DNA of 38,808 nt from Veillonellaceae bacterium (GTDB lineage: Bacteria > Bacillota > Negativicutes > JAAYSF01): contig JAAYSF010000044.1 of assembly GCA_012523975.1 (NCBI GenBank), positions 1 through 38,808 of the forward strand. Reading direction: 5' to 3'. The notes beneath the pieces were generated by a model. It worked only from the letters and a program-made list of their open reading frames with translations, did not search any database and was not told the DNA's origin. Position 1 is the first letter of the stretch. Each line of letters begins with the position of its first letter. Below, in pieces: positions 7,984 through 14,573 of the stretch. A program made the translations under genes and the position numbers.

Positions 7984-9297
7984 GTGCGGGACATAAACTG
8001 TAAGCCTTTTTCTATTCTAGTGGTCGTAACTATTTCCCTGGCGCTGCTTTTTTTGCCCGGAGGAGCGAGCGCAGCCGGCGATACCATCAATAAGATTAAT
8101 GTCAAAGTGACTACAGTGGACGGCGCTCAGCCGCCGCCTGACCGCATCGCCAAACGGATGGCAGCCAGCGTTAACACGGTCGGCGAACATGTACTGATCG
8201 GGCGCAAACCTGCCGATGTTGCCGCTAGCCTAGGCTCATATGAACGAATTGTCAAAGAGGTCTTTGACCGAATTCTCGTCGGTTATACTGTTGAAACCGT
8301 TGTAATTAAACCTGGTGTAGAAACTGATGTTGTTCTGGAATTATCCCCCTGGGGTGAAGTTGTCCGCGAAGTTGACCTTGAGATTGACTATGGCAATATC
8401 TCACCGGAATTAATTCCGCTGCTCACAAGCGATATGGGTGATGTCGAAGAACGGGTGAGCAATGTCCTAATTGGCTTGCCGATAGACGCTGTTGATTGGG
8501 CGAGCGGGGTATCCAAAACGGTAATTCAGGAAATCCTGGCCGAACAGCTCCCAGAATTTCGGACCAACTTTGATATCGAATCAGGAACGCGGACGATAGT
8601 AAAAGTTTCGTTAGTACCAACCGGCGCAACTATTCACGACGTACGAGTTAACTTACTGTCGCACACAATACCGAATGTACTGCTGTCCGGCATCGAAACG
8701 ATATTTGACGATGAGGCGAAAAGATTAAGAGGCCTGCCGGTAGCTTTTGTAGAACGGCATCGCAGCTATTTCACCGAAAAGTTTCAGGCAGCCGCCAGCC
8801 AGCATCATATGGCGCGAAATTACGGCTTGACGCTGACATCCTCTATAACGCCGGGAACTGACACAATAATTAATGTTAAGGCCGAAACCGACAAATATAA
8901 TATCTGGTTGGAAGGCTATCTCGATGTCGGGCGCAACGAGAATGACAATGACAATACCTCGGCCCGCCTGCATGCCGGAAAGTTTTTCAGCAGCCGTGAT
9001 GAGGTTTATCTGGAAGTTGACTTTTTCCCAAGCTCTGTATCTTGGGATTTTATACCCGGCTGGTCCCACCGGATCGGCAATGATACCTTTGCCGGAGTCA
9101 AATATAACTCATCTGACAATGAGGCGATATTAACATTAAACCAAGTTATTGATCCCCGTTGGTCGTTACGGGCTGAACGACGGACTGATGCCGGACTAAA
9201 TGAGGTTGGCCTGAGGTATCGGCTGCATGACCACCTCAGCACCGAATATGTCTTGAGTGATGAGGAATCATGGCTGCGACTTATCGGTCATCTTTAG
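7984..9297 (+). CDS. Unrecognised secreted protein with predicted C-terminal OM barrel
   Basis: I cannot name the family. The product has a signal peptide (hydrophobic run ILVVVTISLALLFL, cleavage near GGASA). An N-terminal half of about 270 residues alternates beta strands and helices, reminiscent of POTRA-like modules. The last 140 residues form eight or nine short amphipathic strands, such as YNIWLEGYLDVG, EVYLEVDFFPS and EVGLRYRLHD, typical of a small OM barrel. The chain ends in WLRLIGHL rather than F. The only standard start is GTG at 7984, but that codon lies inside the ribosome-binding site AGGAGGTG (7979-7986). The codon at ideal spacing is ATA at 7993, so the true start may be the rare AUA. 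Its place between bamA and ompH points to OM assembly or structure. Confidence 0.7.
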   Translation: MRDINCKPFSILVVVTISLALLFLPGGASAAGDTINKINVKVTTVDGAQPPPDRIAKRMAASVNTVGEHVLIGRKPADVAASLGSYERIVKEVFDRILVGYTVETVVIKPGVETDVVLELSPWGEVVREVDLEIDYGNISPELIPLLTSDMGDVEERVSNVLIGLPIDAVDWASGVSKTVIQEILAEQLPEFRTNFDIESGTRTIVKVSLVPTGATIHDVRVNLLSHTIPNVLLSGIETIFDDEAKRLRGLPVAFVERHRSYFTEKFQAAASQHHMARNYGLTLTSSITPGTDTIINVKAETDKYNIWLEGYLDVGRNENDNDNTSARLHAGKFFSSRDEVYLEVDFFPSSVSWDFIPGWSHRIGNDTFAGVKYNSSDNEAILTLNQVIDPRWSLRAERRTDAGLNEVGLRYRLHDHLSTEYVLSDEESWLRLIGHL

Positions 9298-9317
9298 TAG
9301 ATACCATTAGGAAAATG

Positions 9318-9346
9318 TTGAATATAACGGCATTTGTTGGTATAAT
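9318..9346 (+). promoter_or_regulatory. Sigma-A-type promoter for ompH
   Basis: TTGAAT at 9318-9323 and TATAAT at 9341-9346 are separated by exactly 17 bases, a near-consensus vegetative promoter. It lies just after the stop of the preceding gene and about 50 bp before the ompH start, so ompH can be transcribed separately from bamA. Confidence 0.75.
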
Positions 9347-9394
9347 TAAATGGGAAATTTTTATGCCAGATGGCAGAGAAGAGGGGTTTAAGAA

Positions 9395-9865
9395 TTGTTA
9401 AAATTCGGGAAGAAACAAATCAAATTGGTTTCGCTTACAGTTGCAGTCTTATTTGTTCTGGGAATTGTCGGTCTGGCTGTATCACAAACAGGCACAAGTT
9501 ATGCGGCCAATGCAGCAAGCTCTTCTAAAATCGGGGTGGTTGACTTCCAAATGCTCGTTTACCAGCATCCTGATATGAAAAAAGCTGAAGAAACTATGCA
9601 GGCTGAAGTAAAAGCTGCGCAGGAGGACTTTGCAACAAAGTCAGCCGGCATGAATGACAAAGAAAAGCAAGACTATTATATGCAAATTCAACAACGTCTT
9701 AACCTTAAACAGCAGGAACTCAGGGGACCGATTTTTGATAAAATCAATGCTGCCATTAAGTCTGTAGCCGATGCGCGAGGCTTAGCGGTAGTGCTTGATA
9801 AAAACGATGTTGTCTATGGCGGTCAAAATATTACTGACGAAGTATTAAAGAGAATGGGCAAATAA
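9395..9865 (+). CDS. ompH: OmpH/Skp family periplasmic chaperone
   Basis: The 156-residue product belongs to the OmpH/Skp family, whose members hold unfolded OM proteins in the periplasm on their way to BamA. It has an uncleaved or cleavable signal helix (about residues 11-32). The family core IGVVDFQMLVYQHPDMKKAE comes next, then a coiled-coil arm rich in K, E and Q (about 65-115), and the closing strand VVLDKNDVVYGGQNITDEVL. The start is TTG at 9395, placed eight bases after AGAAGAGGGG; no better ATG exists. It is the first of three related genes in a row. The gene has its own promoter before it and a hairpin terminator after it, which suggests a distinct and probably high expression level. 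Confidence 0.9.
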   Translation: MLKFGKKQIKLVSLTVAVLFVLGIVGLAVSQTGTSYAANAASSSKIGVVDFQMLVYQHPDMKKAEETMQAEVKAAQEDFATKSAGMNDKEKQDYYMQIQQRLNLKQQELRGPIFDKINAAIKSVADARGLAVVLDKNDVVYGGQNITDEVLKRMGK

Positions 9866-9897
9866 GCTGAATAATAACTGAATCAGGCATACAATAT

Positions 9898-9933
9898 AGC
9901 CGAGCCGGTATGACCCCAGCTCGGCTCTTTATT
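9898..9933 (+). terminator. Rho-independent terminator after ompH
   Basis: AGCCGAGC at 9898-9905 pairs with GCTCGGCT at 9919-9926, and CTTTATTA follows. This is a moderate intrinsic terminator that isolates ompH from the following lipoprotein gene. Confidence 0.7.
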
Positions 9934-9963
9934 AGAAATCATGGTGCAGGGCACCTAGAATAT

Positions 9964-9991
9964 GAGATTGCCGCGCTGCGCTCGCAATGAC
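9964..9991 (-). repeat. Family A repeat, single arm
   Basis: GAGATTGCCGCGCTGCGCTC at 9964-9983, continuing to GCAATGAC, is the reverse complement of the usual right arm of family A. It stands alone between the ompH terminator and the next gene. Confidence 0.8.
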
Positions 9992-10070
9992 TCCTCCAAG
10001 CTTGTTAGTTGTCATAGTGAAGATTTGCAGTCGACAAGGCTATCCAGATTTATAGAAAGCGGGTGATTTG

Positions 10071-11021
10071 GTGTTCAAGCATAAGTATATGTTGCGGTTT
10101 CTGCTATTAATCGTTTCCGTTGCAGCCTTTACCACCGGCTGTTCACTTGGGAAGACCAACGACACCAAACCCCCTGCGTCCCAGGTTGGGATAATCGATA
10201 TGAATCAAGCTATTAAAGCCCATCCAAGATATGGCGAAGCGGCAAAGCTTGAACAGCAGTATAATACACTGGCGGCCCAAGTCCAAGCCAGTCGGCCCGC
10301 CCCGCAAGTCAATACAGCCGGCCCTGATATGTCAAAGGTGATTGCCGGTATAAATGCTGCTCTGGAGCAAGAATTTAATGCTAAGATGACTGAGAAACAG
10401 GCTCAGCTCAGCGCTGGGTTCCAGGCTAAGGTTGAACAGCTGCGTAGTGATTTAACGGCAGAATTGCAGGCCTATGCCAAGGAACTGGATCAAACATATC
10501 AATCGCAAATTTTCAGCATTCAGCTTAAGCTAAAAACAGTTCACCTAAGCCAGGAAGAAATGACTTTGCTGCAAGATGAATTGGATAAGCTGCAAAAAGA
10601 ACGAGCGGCAAAATTAGCGGCAAAAGAGCAGGAATTGTCGGCAAAAATGGATGAGCAAATGGCACCTGAAAAAGCTGCCATTGAGCAGCAGTTAGCGGCC
10701 TATGCCCAGCAGCTTCATGCCGAACTGGCGCAAAAGGGTGCTGCACAAGCATCAGAGATTGCCAACCGTAATCAGCAATCAGCGGCGAAGATTACGGCCC
10801 AGCCTGCCGGCAGTAGCGAGCAGCAGTTAGCCGCTAAACAGCGTGAAATTGAAATGCTAAAACAGCTGATTGTTGACGATATTCGCAGCAAAGCCGCAAA
10901 GGTTGCCGTTGAACAAGGGCTTGAGGCTGTACTGGCCAAGGTTCAGGTAAATGTCAATGCTGTAGATATTACCGGTGCGGTTATCAGTCAATTTTCAGCT
11001 AATAATATTCAGCTTAAATAA
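10071..11021 (+). CDS. Long OmpH-like coiled-coil lipoprotein
   Basis: The 316-residue product has a lipoprotein signal peptide ending in the lipobox FTTGCS, with the lipidated cysteine at about residue 24. An OmpH-like opening, VGIIDMNQAIKAHPRYGEA, follows. A long Q-, A-, K- and E-rich coiled coil (about 75-245) comes next, and then a tail with the strand and helix pattern of OmpH proteins (about 250-316). It is roughly twice the length of ordinary Skp, mainly because of the extended coiled coil. The start is taken as GTG 10071, after AAGCGGGTGA; TTG 10068 and ATG 10089 are alternatives. A chaperone or spacer role in the periplasm is inferred from the family and from its neighbours. Function is otherwise unknown. 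Confidence 0.75.
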   Translation: MFKHKYMLRFLLLIVSVAAFTTGCSLGKTNDTKPPASQVGIIDMNQAIKAHPRYGEAAKLEQQYNTLAAQVQASRPAPQVNTAGPDMSKVIAGINAALEQEFNAKMTEKQAQLSAGFQAKVEQLRSDLTAELQAYAKELDQTYQSQIFSIQLKLKTVHLSQEEMTLLQDELDKLQKERAAKLAAKEQELSAKMDEQMAPEKAAIEQQLAAYAQQLHAELAQKGAAQASEIANRNQQSAAKITAQPAGSSEQQLAAKQREIEMLKQLIVDDIRSKAAKVAVEQGLEAVLAKVQVNVNAVDITGAVISQFSANNIQLK

Positions 11022-11094
11022 CGATTATAATTAATTAATAGCTTGGGAATAGTAATTTACAACAGCAACAATCGATCAGATTGGAGGATTTGTA

Positions 11095-11520
11095 ATGAAA
11101 AATACAGGTAAATTGGTTGTTTTATTATTGGTTGTCTTTGCGTTCAGCGTGCTAGTCAGCGGCTGCAGCGGTACCGGCGGACAGAATATCGGCGTTCTTG
11201 ACGTAAACAAAGTAATGGCTGAAAGTCCTAAAGTCAAAGGCTTCCAGGAGCAGCTTAATGCTAAAGGTAAAGAACTAACCGATAACTTGGAAAAGGAAAA
11301 AGCCGGCTTAAGTGCTGAGGAATACCAAAAACGGCAAGAGGCGGCTTATAGTGAATTTGTTAAAATTAAACAAGACCTCGAAGGCCAAATCGATGCCAGT
11401 ATTAAGCAAACCCTTGAGCAAGTTGCCCAAGAAAAAAAGTTAAGTGTAGTACTTTATAAGAACGGGGTTGCCCAAGGCGGTACTGATATAACCGACGAAG
11501 TTATCAAGAGAATGCAGTAG
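11095..11520 (+). CDS. OmpH-like small lipoprotein
   Basis: The 141-residue product carries a type II signal peptide with lipobox LVSGCS (cysteine at residue 24). The compact OmpH fold follows: IGVLDVNKVMAESPKVKGFQ, a coiled-coil hairpin (about 55-115), and the closing segment LSVVLYKNGVAQGGTDITDE. This ending is clearly similar to that of the ompH at 9395 (VVYGGQNITDEVL). Lipidation would hold this Skp-like protein at a membrane instead of leaving it soluble. The ATG at 11095 follows TTGGAGGATTTGTA. It lies 15 bp before lpxD and is probably cotranscribed, matching the common skp-lpxD order of other diderms. OmpH family membership is clear; membrane placement is predicted only from the lipobox. 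Confidence 0.85.
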   Translation: MKNTGKLVVLLLVVFAFSVLVSGCSGTGGQNIGVLDVNKVMAESPKVKGFQEQLNAKGKELTDNLEKEKAGLSAEEYQKRQEAAYSEFVKIKQDLEGQIDASIKQTLEQVAQEKKLSVVLYKNGVAQGGTDITDEVIKRMQ

Positions 11521-11535
11521 TCAGGGGGATTTCAA

Positions 11536-12558
11536 GTGAAAATGAGATTAAGTGATATCGCTGAACTTGTTAAAGGCTCGGTGATAGGCGACGGAAGTGT
11601 AGAAATTACGGGTGTATCCGGTATTGACTCCGCCGGCGAAAACGATATCACTTTTGCAGTGCCGCCCCATCTTGATCAGGCGGCATTGACCAAGGCTGCT
11701 GCTGTTATAGTTCCTGAAACAATTACTGAGTTTTCCAAACCGGCCATTCGGGTAGAAAACCCCCGGGTGGCCTTTACTAAGTTGTTGGAAATTTTCGCTC
11801 CGCAGGTACCCATCGTGCGGGGTGTACATAATCTGGCAGTCATGGGCGAAGGTGTCAAACTAGGCAAGAATGTCGCGATAATGGCGTTTGCCGTTATTGC
11901 CGACGATGCTGTTATCGGCGACAATACAATAATTTATCCGCATACTTATATCGGCCACAAAACGGTAATCGGCAGTGATAATATTATCTATCCTAATGTA
12001 ACAATTCGGGAGAACTGCAAGATTGGTGATCGGGTTATAATCCATAGCGGAGCCGTTATCGGCAGTGACGGATTTGGGTTTGTAACAGAAAAAGGCCGGC
12101 ATCACAAAGTACCGCAGGTCGGAAATGTCATTATTGAAGATGATGTTGAAATTGGTGCGAATGTTGGTATCGACCGGGCAACTACTAGCAGCACGGTCGT
12201 CAAACAGGGTACTAAAATTGATAATTTAGTGCATTTGGCTCATAATGTGGTACTTGGGGAAAATTGCTTGCTGGTAGCTCAGACCGGCATTGCCGGCAGC
12301 GTTAAAACCGGCCGTAATGTTACCTTTGCCGGACAATCGGGCAGTAACGGTCATATTACTATCGGTGACAATGTCACCTTCGCCGCCCGATCGGCGCCAA
12401 TCAGTAACGTAGCTTCCGGGTCCTTTTTAGCCGGCTTCCCGGCTCGGCCGCATCGTGAATGGATTAAAGCCGAAGCCTCACTATATAAAGTGCCCGACCT
12501 TATTAAGAAGGTAAGAGAACTCGAAAAACGCTTAGCCGAGCTAGAAAGCGGCAAATAA
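11536..12558 (+). CDS. lpxD: LpxD, UDP-3-O-acylglucosamine N-acyltransferase
   Basis: This enzyme adds the second 3-hydroxyacyl chain, at the amino position, to the UDP-glucosamine lipid A precursor in the cytoplasm. The 340-residue length is standard. It has the N-terminal LpxD uridine-binding domain (about 1-95), a left-handed beta-helix of hexapeptide repeats (about 100-300), and a C-terminal helix that ends in a KKVRELEKRLAELE coiled coil. The catalytic histidine is expected at H236, within LVHLAHNVVLG. The start is GTG at 11536, after CAGGGGGATTTCAA. A strong hairpin terminator follows at 12567, so lpxD closes the transcript that begins with the OmpH-like genes and is separated from the main lpx run by 5.5 kb. 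Confidence 0.96.
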   Translation: MKMRLSDIAELVKGSVIGDGSVEITGVSGIDSAGENDITFAVPPHLDQAALTKAAAVIVPETITEFSKPAIRVENPRVAFTKLLEIFAPQVPIVRGVHNLAVMGEGVKLGKNVAIMAFAVIADDAVIGDNTIIYPHTYIGHKTVIGSDNIIYPNVTIRENCKIGDRVIIHSGAVIGSDGFGFVTEKGRHHKVPQVGNVIIEDDVEIGANVGIDRATTSSTVVKQGTKIDNLVHLAHNVVLGENCLLVAQTGIAGSVKTGRNVTFAGQSGSNGHITIGDNVTFAARSAPISNVASGSFLAGFPARPHREWIKAEASLYKVPDLIKKVRELEKRLAELESGK

Positions 12559-12566
12559 CAACAACC

Positions 12567-12600
12567 AGAAGATCGCCACGACGTGGCGATCTTCTTTTCT
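12567..12600 (+). terminator. Strong rho-independent terminator after lpxD
   Basis: GAAGATCGCCACG at 12568-12580 pairs perfectly with CGTGGCGATCTTC at 12582-12594, with A-T closing at 12567/12595 and TTTCT after. The stem core GATCGCCACGAC is the same sequence as the left arm of repeat family A, so this terminator may be derived from that repeat. Confidence 0.85.
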
Positions 12601-12739
12601 CTATCACGGGGACAGCTCTCTTGACACAACTCAAAATTCGTTTGTCTGTTATTACCTTCCCTTATTCGGCAGGAAAATGGCTGGTTTTGCGGAATAATAC
12701 ATAAATGTGCAAAATTTGTTGTAAAAGGGGATTTATTTG

Positions 12740-13369
12740 ATGAAAAAATTACTGTATGTCGCTATATTTACTTTGTGTTTTGGAACAGTTACTGCTAACG
12801 CCGCGCCGTCAGTAAATGGCTCAACTGGTTTAATCAATACTCCATCAGCTGATGTTTTACAGGAGGGAGACTTCTCGCTTGGCTATTACCATTTAGAAGA
12901 AGGCGAGGTCGGCGTTTTTAACACCAACCTGACAGGACGTCTTGAACTTGGGGTTGCGGGCTTTCGCTATGACGGCGATCAAGATAATGACACAATGCTT
13001 AATGCTAAGTATGGTTTAATACCTGAAACAATTTTGACGCCGGGACTGGCAATCGGCATCGAGGATGCCACCGATAAAAAAGATCGTTCGCTGTACGCAG
13101 TCGCCAGCAAAGGACTGCCGCTCGGGTTTAGAGTGCATGTCGGTACAGGCAACGGACGATATGACGGCCTTTTTGCCGGGATTGAGAAACAAATCAGTCC
13201 CCTTGGAATGATAACCGGCAACAGCGTTTTCCCGGCCACTAGCCTAATTGCTGAATATGACGGAGAAGATATGAATTACGGTGCTCGTATATCGGTAGTG
13301 CCGGGTCTAAAGGTCGATGCCGGATGGCGCAATCACGAGACATATTTCGGGTTCAGTTTCACAAAATAG
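12740..13369 (+). CDS. Short YjbH-like predicted outer-membrane protein
   Basis: The 209-residue product has a signal peptide cleaved near ANA (residue 22). Next comes the opening GSTGLINTPSADVLQEGDFS, which matches the start of the YjbH family. A series of alternating beta strands runs to the end, such as FNTNLTGRLELGVAGF, RVHVGTGNGRYDGLFAG and YFGFSF. Proteobacterial YjbH is about 700 residues and belongs to an exopolysaccharide locus; this is a short one-domain version. A small OM barrel is the best structural guess. The ATG at 12740 follows AAAGGGGA at suitable spacing; the upstream TTG at 12737 is too close. It lies 12 bp before lpxL and probably shares its transcript. No clear promoter was found in the 12601-12739 gap. 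Confidence 0.68.
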   Translation: MKKLLYVAIFTLCFGTVTANAAPSVNGSTGLINTPSADVLQEGDFSLGYYHLEEGEVGVFNTNLTGRLELGVAGFRYDGDQDNDTMLNAKYGLIPETILTPGLAIGIEDATDKKDRSLYAVASKGLPLGFRVHVGTGNGRYDGLFAGIEKQISPLGMITGNSVFPATSLIAEYDGEDMNYGARISVVPGLKVDAGWRNHETYFGFSFTK

Positions 13370-13381
13370 TTGGAGGCCATT

Positions 13382-14248
13382 ATGGTTTACTCATTAGTTA
13401 AAGTATTCAGCTTTATAGTGTCGACGCTGCCATCTCCTGTTCGTCGGATGCTTGGTAACCTGGTAGGAGAAATTTGTTGGCCGCTTGTACCGGAGAAACG
13501 CAAACGGTTGGCGATTGATAATATAAAGCAGGGCTTTGCTATCAGCGAAAGTCAGGCCAAAATTATCGCTAAGCAAAGTACCACCAGATTTGGCCGTATG
13601 TTTATGGAAGTGCTGGCATTTCCGCGAATCAATAAAAATAATATTGCTAAACATGTTCACATGGAGGGTGCCGAGCATTTAACCGAAGCTCTTGCTCAAG
13701 GCCGGGGGGTAGTGTTGGCAACTGCCCATAGCGGCAACTGGGAGCTGCTGGGTGCGGCGCTGGCCATGAATGGCTTTCCGCTTGCTGCAGTTGTTCAAAA
13801 GCAAACTAATGCCGCCATGGATCGGTTTATTAACGAATACCGCAGACTGGTCGGCATGCATATAACCTATAAATCAAGCGCACTTGAAATGGCCAGGCTA
13901 TTAGGGCAAGGCAAAGTTATTGGAATTTTGATGGATCAAGATGCTCATTCCGGCGGAGTATTTGTTGATTTTTTCGGTCGCCCGGCATCGACACCGCAGG
14001 GCTCGGCTGTATTAGCCAGAATGAAGGATTCGCCGATTGTTCCGGCGTTCATTACCGAAAATAGTGACGGCACTCACACCGCGATAATTCACCCATATAT
14101 TATGCCGGAAAAAACTAAAGATAAAGCTCAAGATGTACAAGCCACCACTGCTAAAATCACCAAAATTATCGAACAGCATGTCCGCCAGCACCCTACAGAA
14201 TGGTTCTGGCTACATAACCGCTGGAAAACCAAGCCGCCGCAAAAATAA
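13382..14248 (+). CDS. lpxL: LpxL/HtrB-type lipid A late acyltransferase, copy 1
   Basis: This is a membrane-associated lysophospholipid acyltransferase family enzyme that transfers a secondary acyl chain to Kdo2-lipid A. The 288-residue product shows the HX4E catalytic motif H116-SGNW-E121 inside VLATAHSGNWELLGAAL. It also has the later family segments GILMDQDAHSGGVFVDFFG and the typical ending HPTEWFWLHNRWK. The ATG at 13382 is spaced correctly from TTGGAGG; the TTG at 13370 is in the binding site itself. A second enzyme of this type is encoded at 30612 and shares the motif, so the two probably add different acyl chains. Which is LpxL-like and which LpxM-like cannot be decided by eye. Confidence 0.9.
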   Translation: MVYSLVKVFSFIVSTLPSPVRRMLGNLVGEICWPLVPEKRKRLAIDNIKQGFAISESQAKIIAKQSTTRFGRMFMEVLAFPRINKNNIAKHVHMEGAEHLTEALAQGRGVVLATAHSGNWELLGAALAMNGFPLAAVVQKQTNAAMDRFINEYRRLVGMHITYKSSALEMARLLGQGKVIGILMDQDAHSGGVFVDFFGRPASTPQGSAVLARMKDSPIVPAFITENSDGTHTAIIHPYIMPEKTKDKAQDVQATTAKITKIIEQHVRQHPTEWFWLHNRWKTKPPQK

Positions 14249-14264
14249 AATAAGCTAAAAATCT

Positions 14265-14343
14265 GAGATCGCCATGTCGCTGCCGCTCCTCGCGATGACA
14301 CTAATCTTTGTCATCGTTGTGAGCCTAAGCGGACTGTGGCGAT
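14265..14343 (+). repeat. Family A repeat pair, degenerate right arm
   Basis: The left arm starts GAGATCGCCATG at 14265 and ends GCGATGACA at 14300. A diverged right arm runs from TGTCATCGTTGTGAG at 14309 to GTGGCGAT at 14343. The 325-bp gap from 14249 to 14573 holds this repeat and the promoter-like sequences described next. Confidence 0.75.
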
Positions 14344-14469
14344 TTTTGTTTTGATATATATTTATTACATCAAAATCATTGCCAATCTCACTGTACCCCG
14401 GTTATTGGCCCTTTCTGGAAAAAGCCGTTCCGTAGGATGGAAAACCGTCACTGTTGGAGTAATGACATG

Positions 14470-14498
14470 TTGCAAAACATATCAAAAAGATATATAAT
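14470..14498 (+). promoter_or_regulatory. Promoter-like sequence 1 for the ABC-like pair
   Basis: TTGCAA at 14470-14475 and TATAAT at 14493-14498 are spaced by 17 bases, a good vegetative promoter match. It lies about 75 bp before the start of the 787-residue membrane protein. Confidence 0.65.
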
Positions 14499-14512
14499 AT
14501 TCTCCATCATGC

Positions 14513-14544
14513 GTATATACTTTTATGCATAAAACTGATATAAT
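14513..14544 (+). promoter_or_regulatory. Second -10 box with palindromic operator-like site
   Basis: An extended -10 element TGATATAAT lies at 14536-14544. Just upstream are GTATATAC (14513-14520) and the perfect 14-bp palindrome TTTTATGCATAAAA (14521-14534), which sits where a regulator would block or aid polymerase. The -35 match is poor, so this promoter may need an activator or rely on the extended -10. Confidence 0.5.
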
Positions 14545-14573
14545 ATATCCTTGATGGAAAGAGGTGAGACAAG

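Noticed and set aside
12621-12654. Promoter starting at TTGACA before the YjbH-like gene
   Set aside because: The nearest -10-like sequence is about 22 bases away, too far for a normal promoter.
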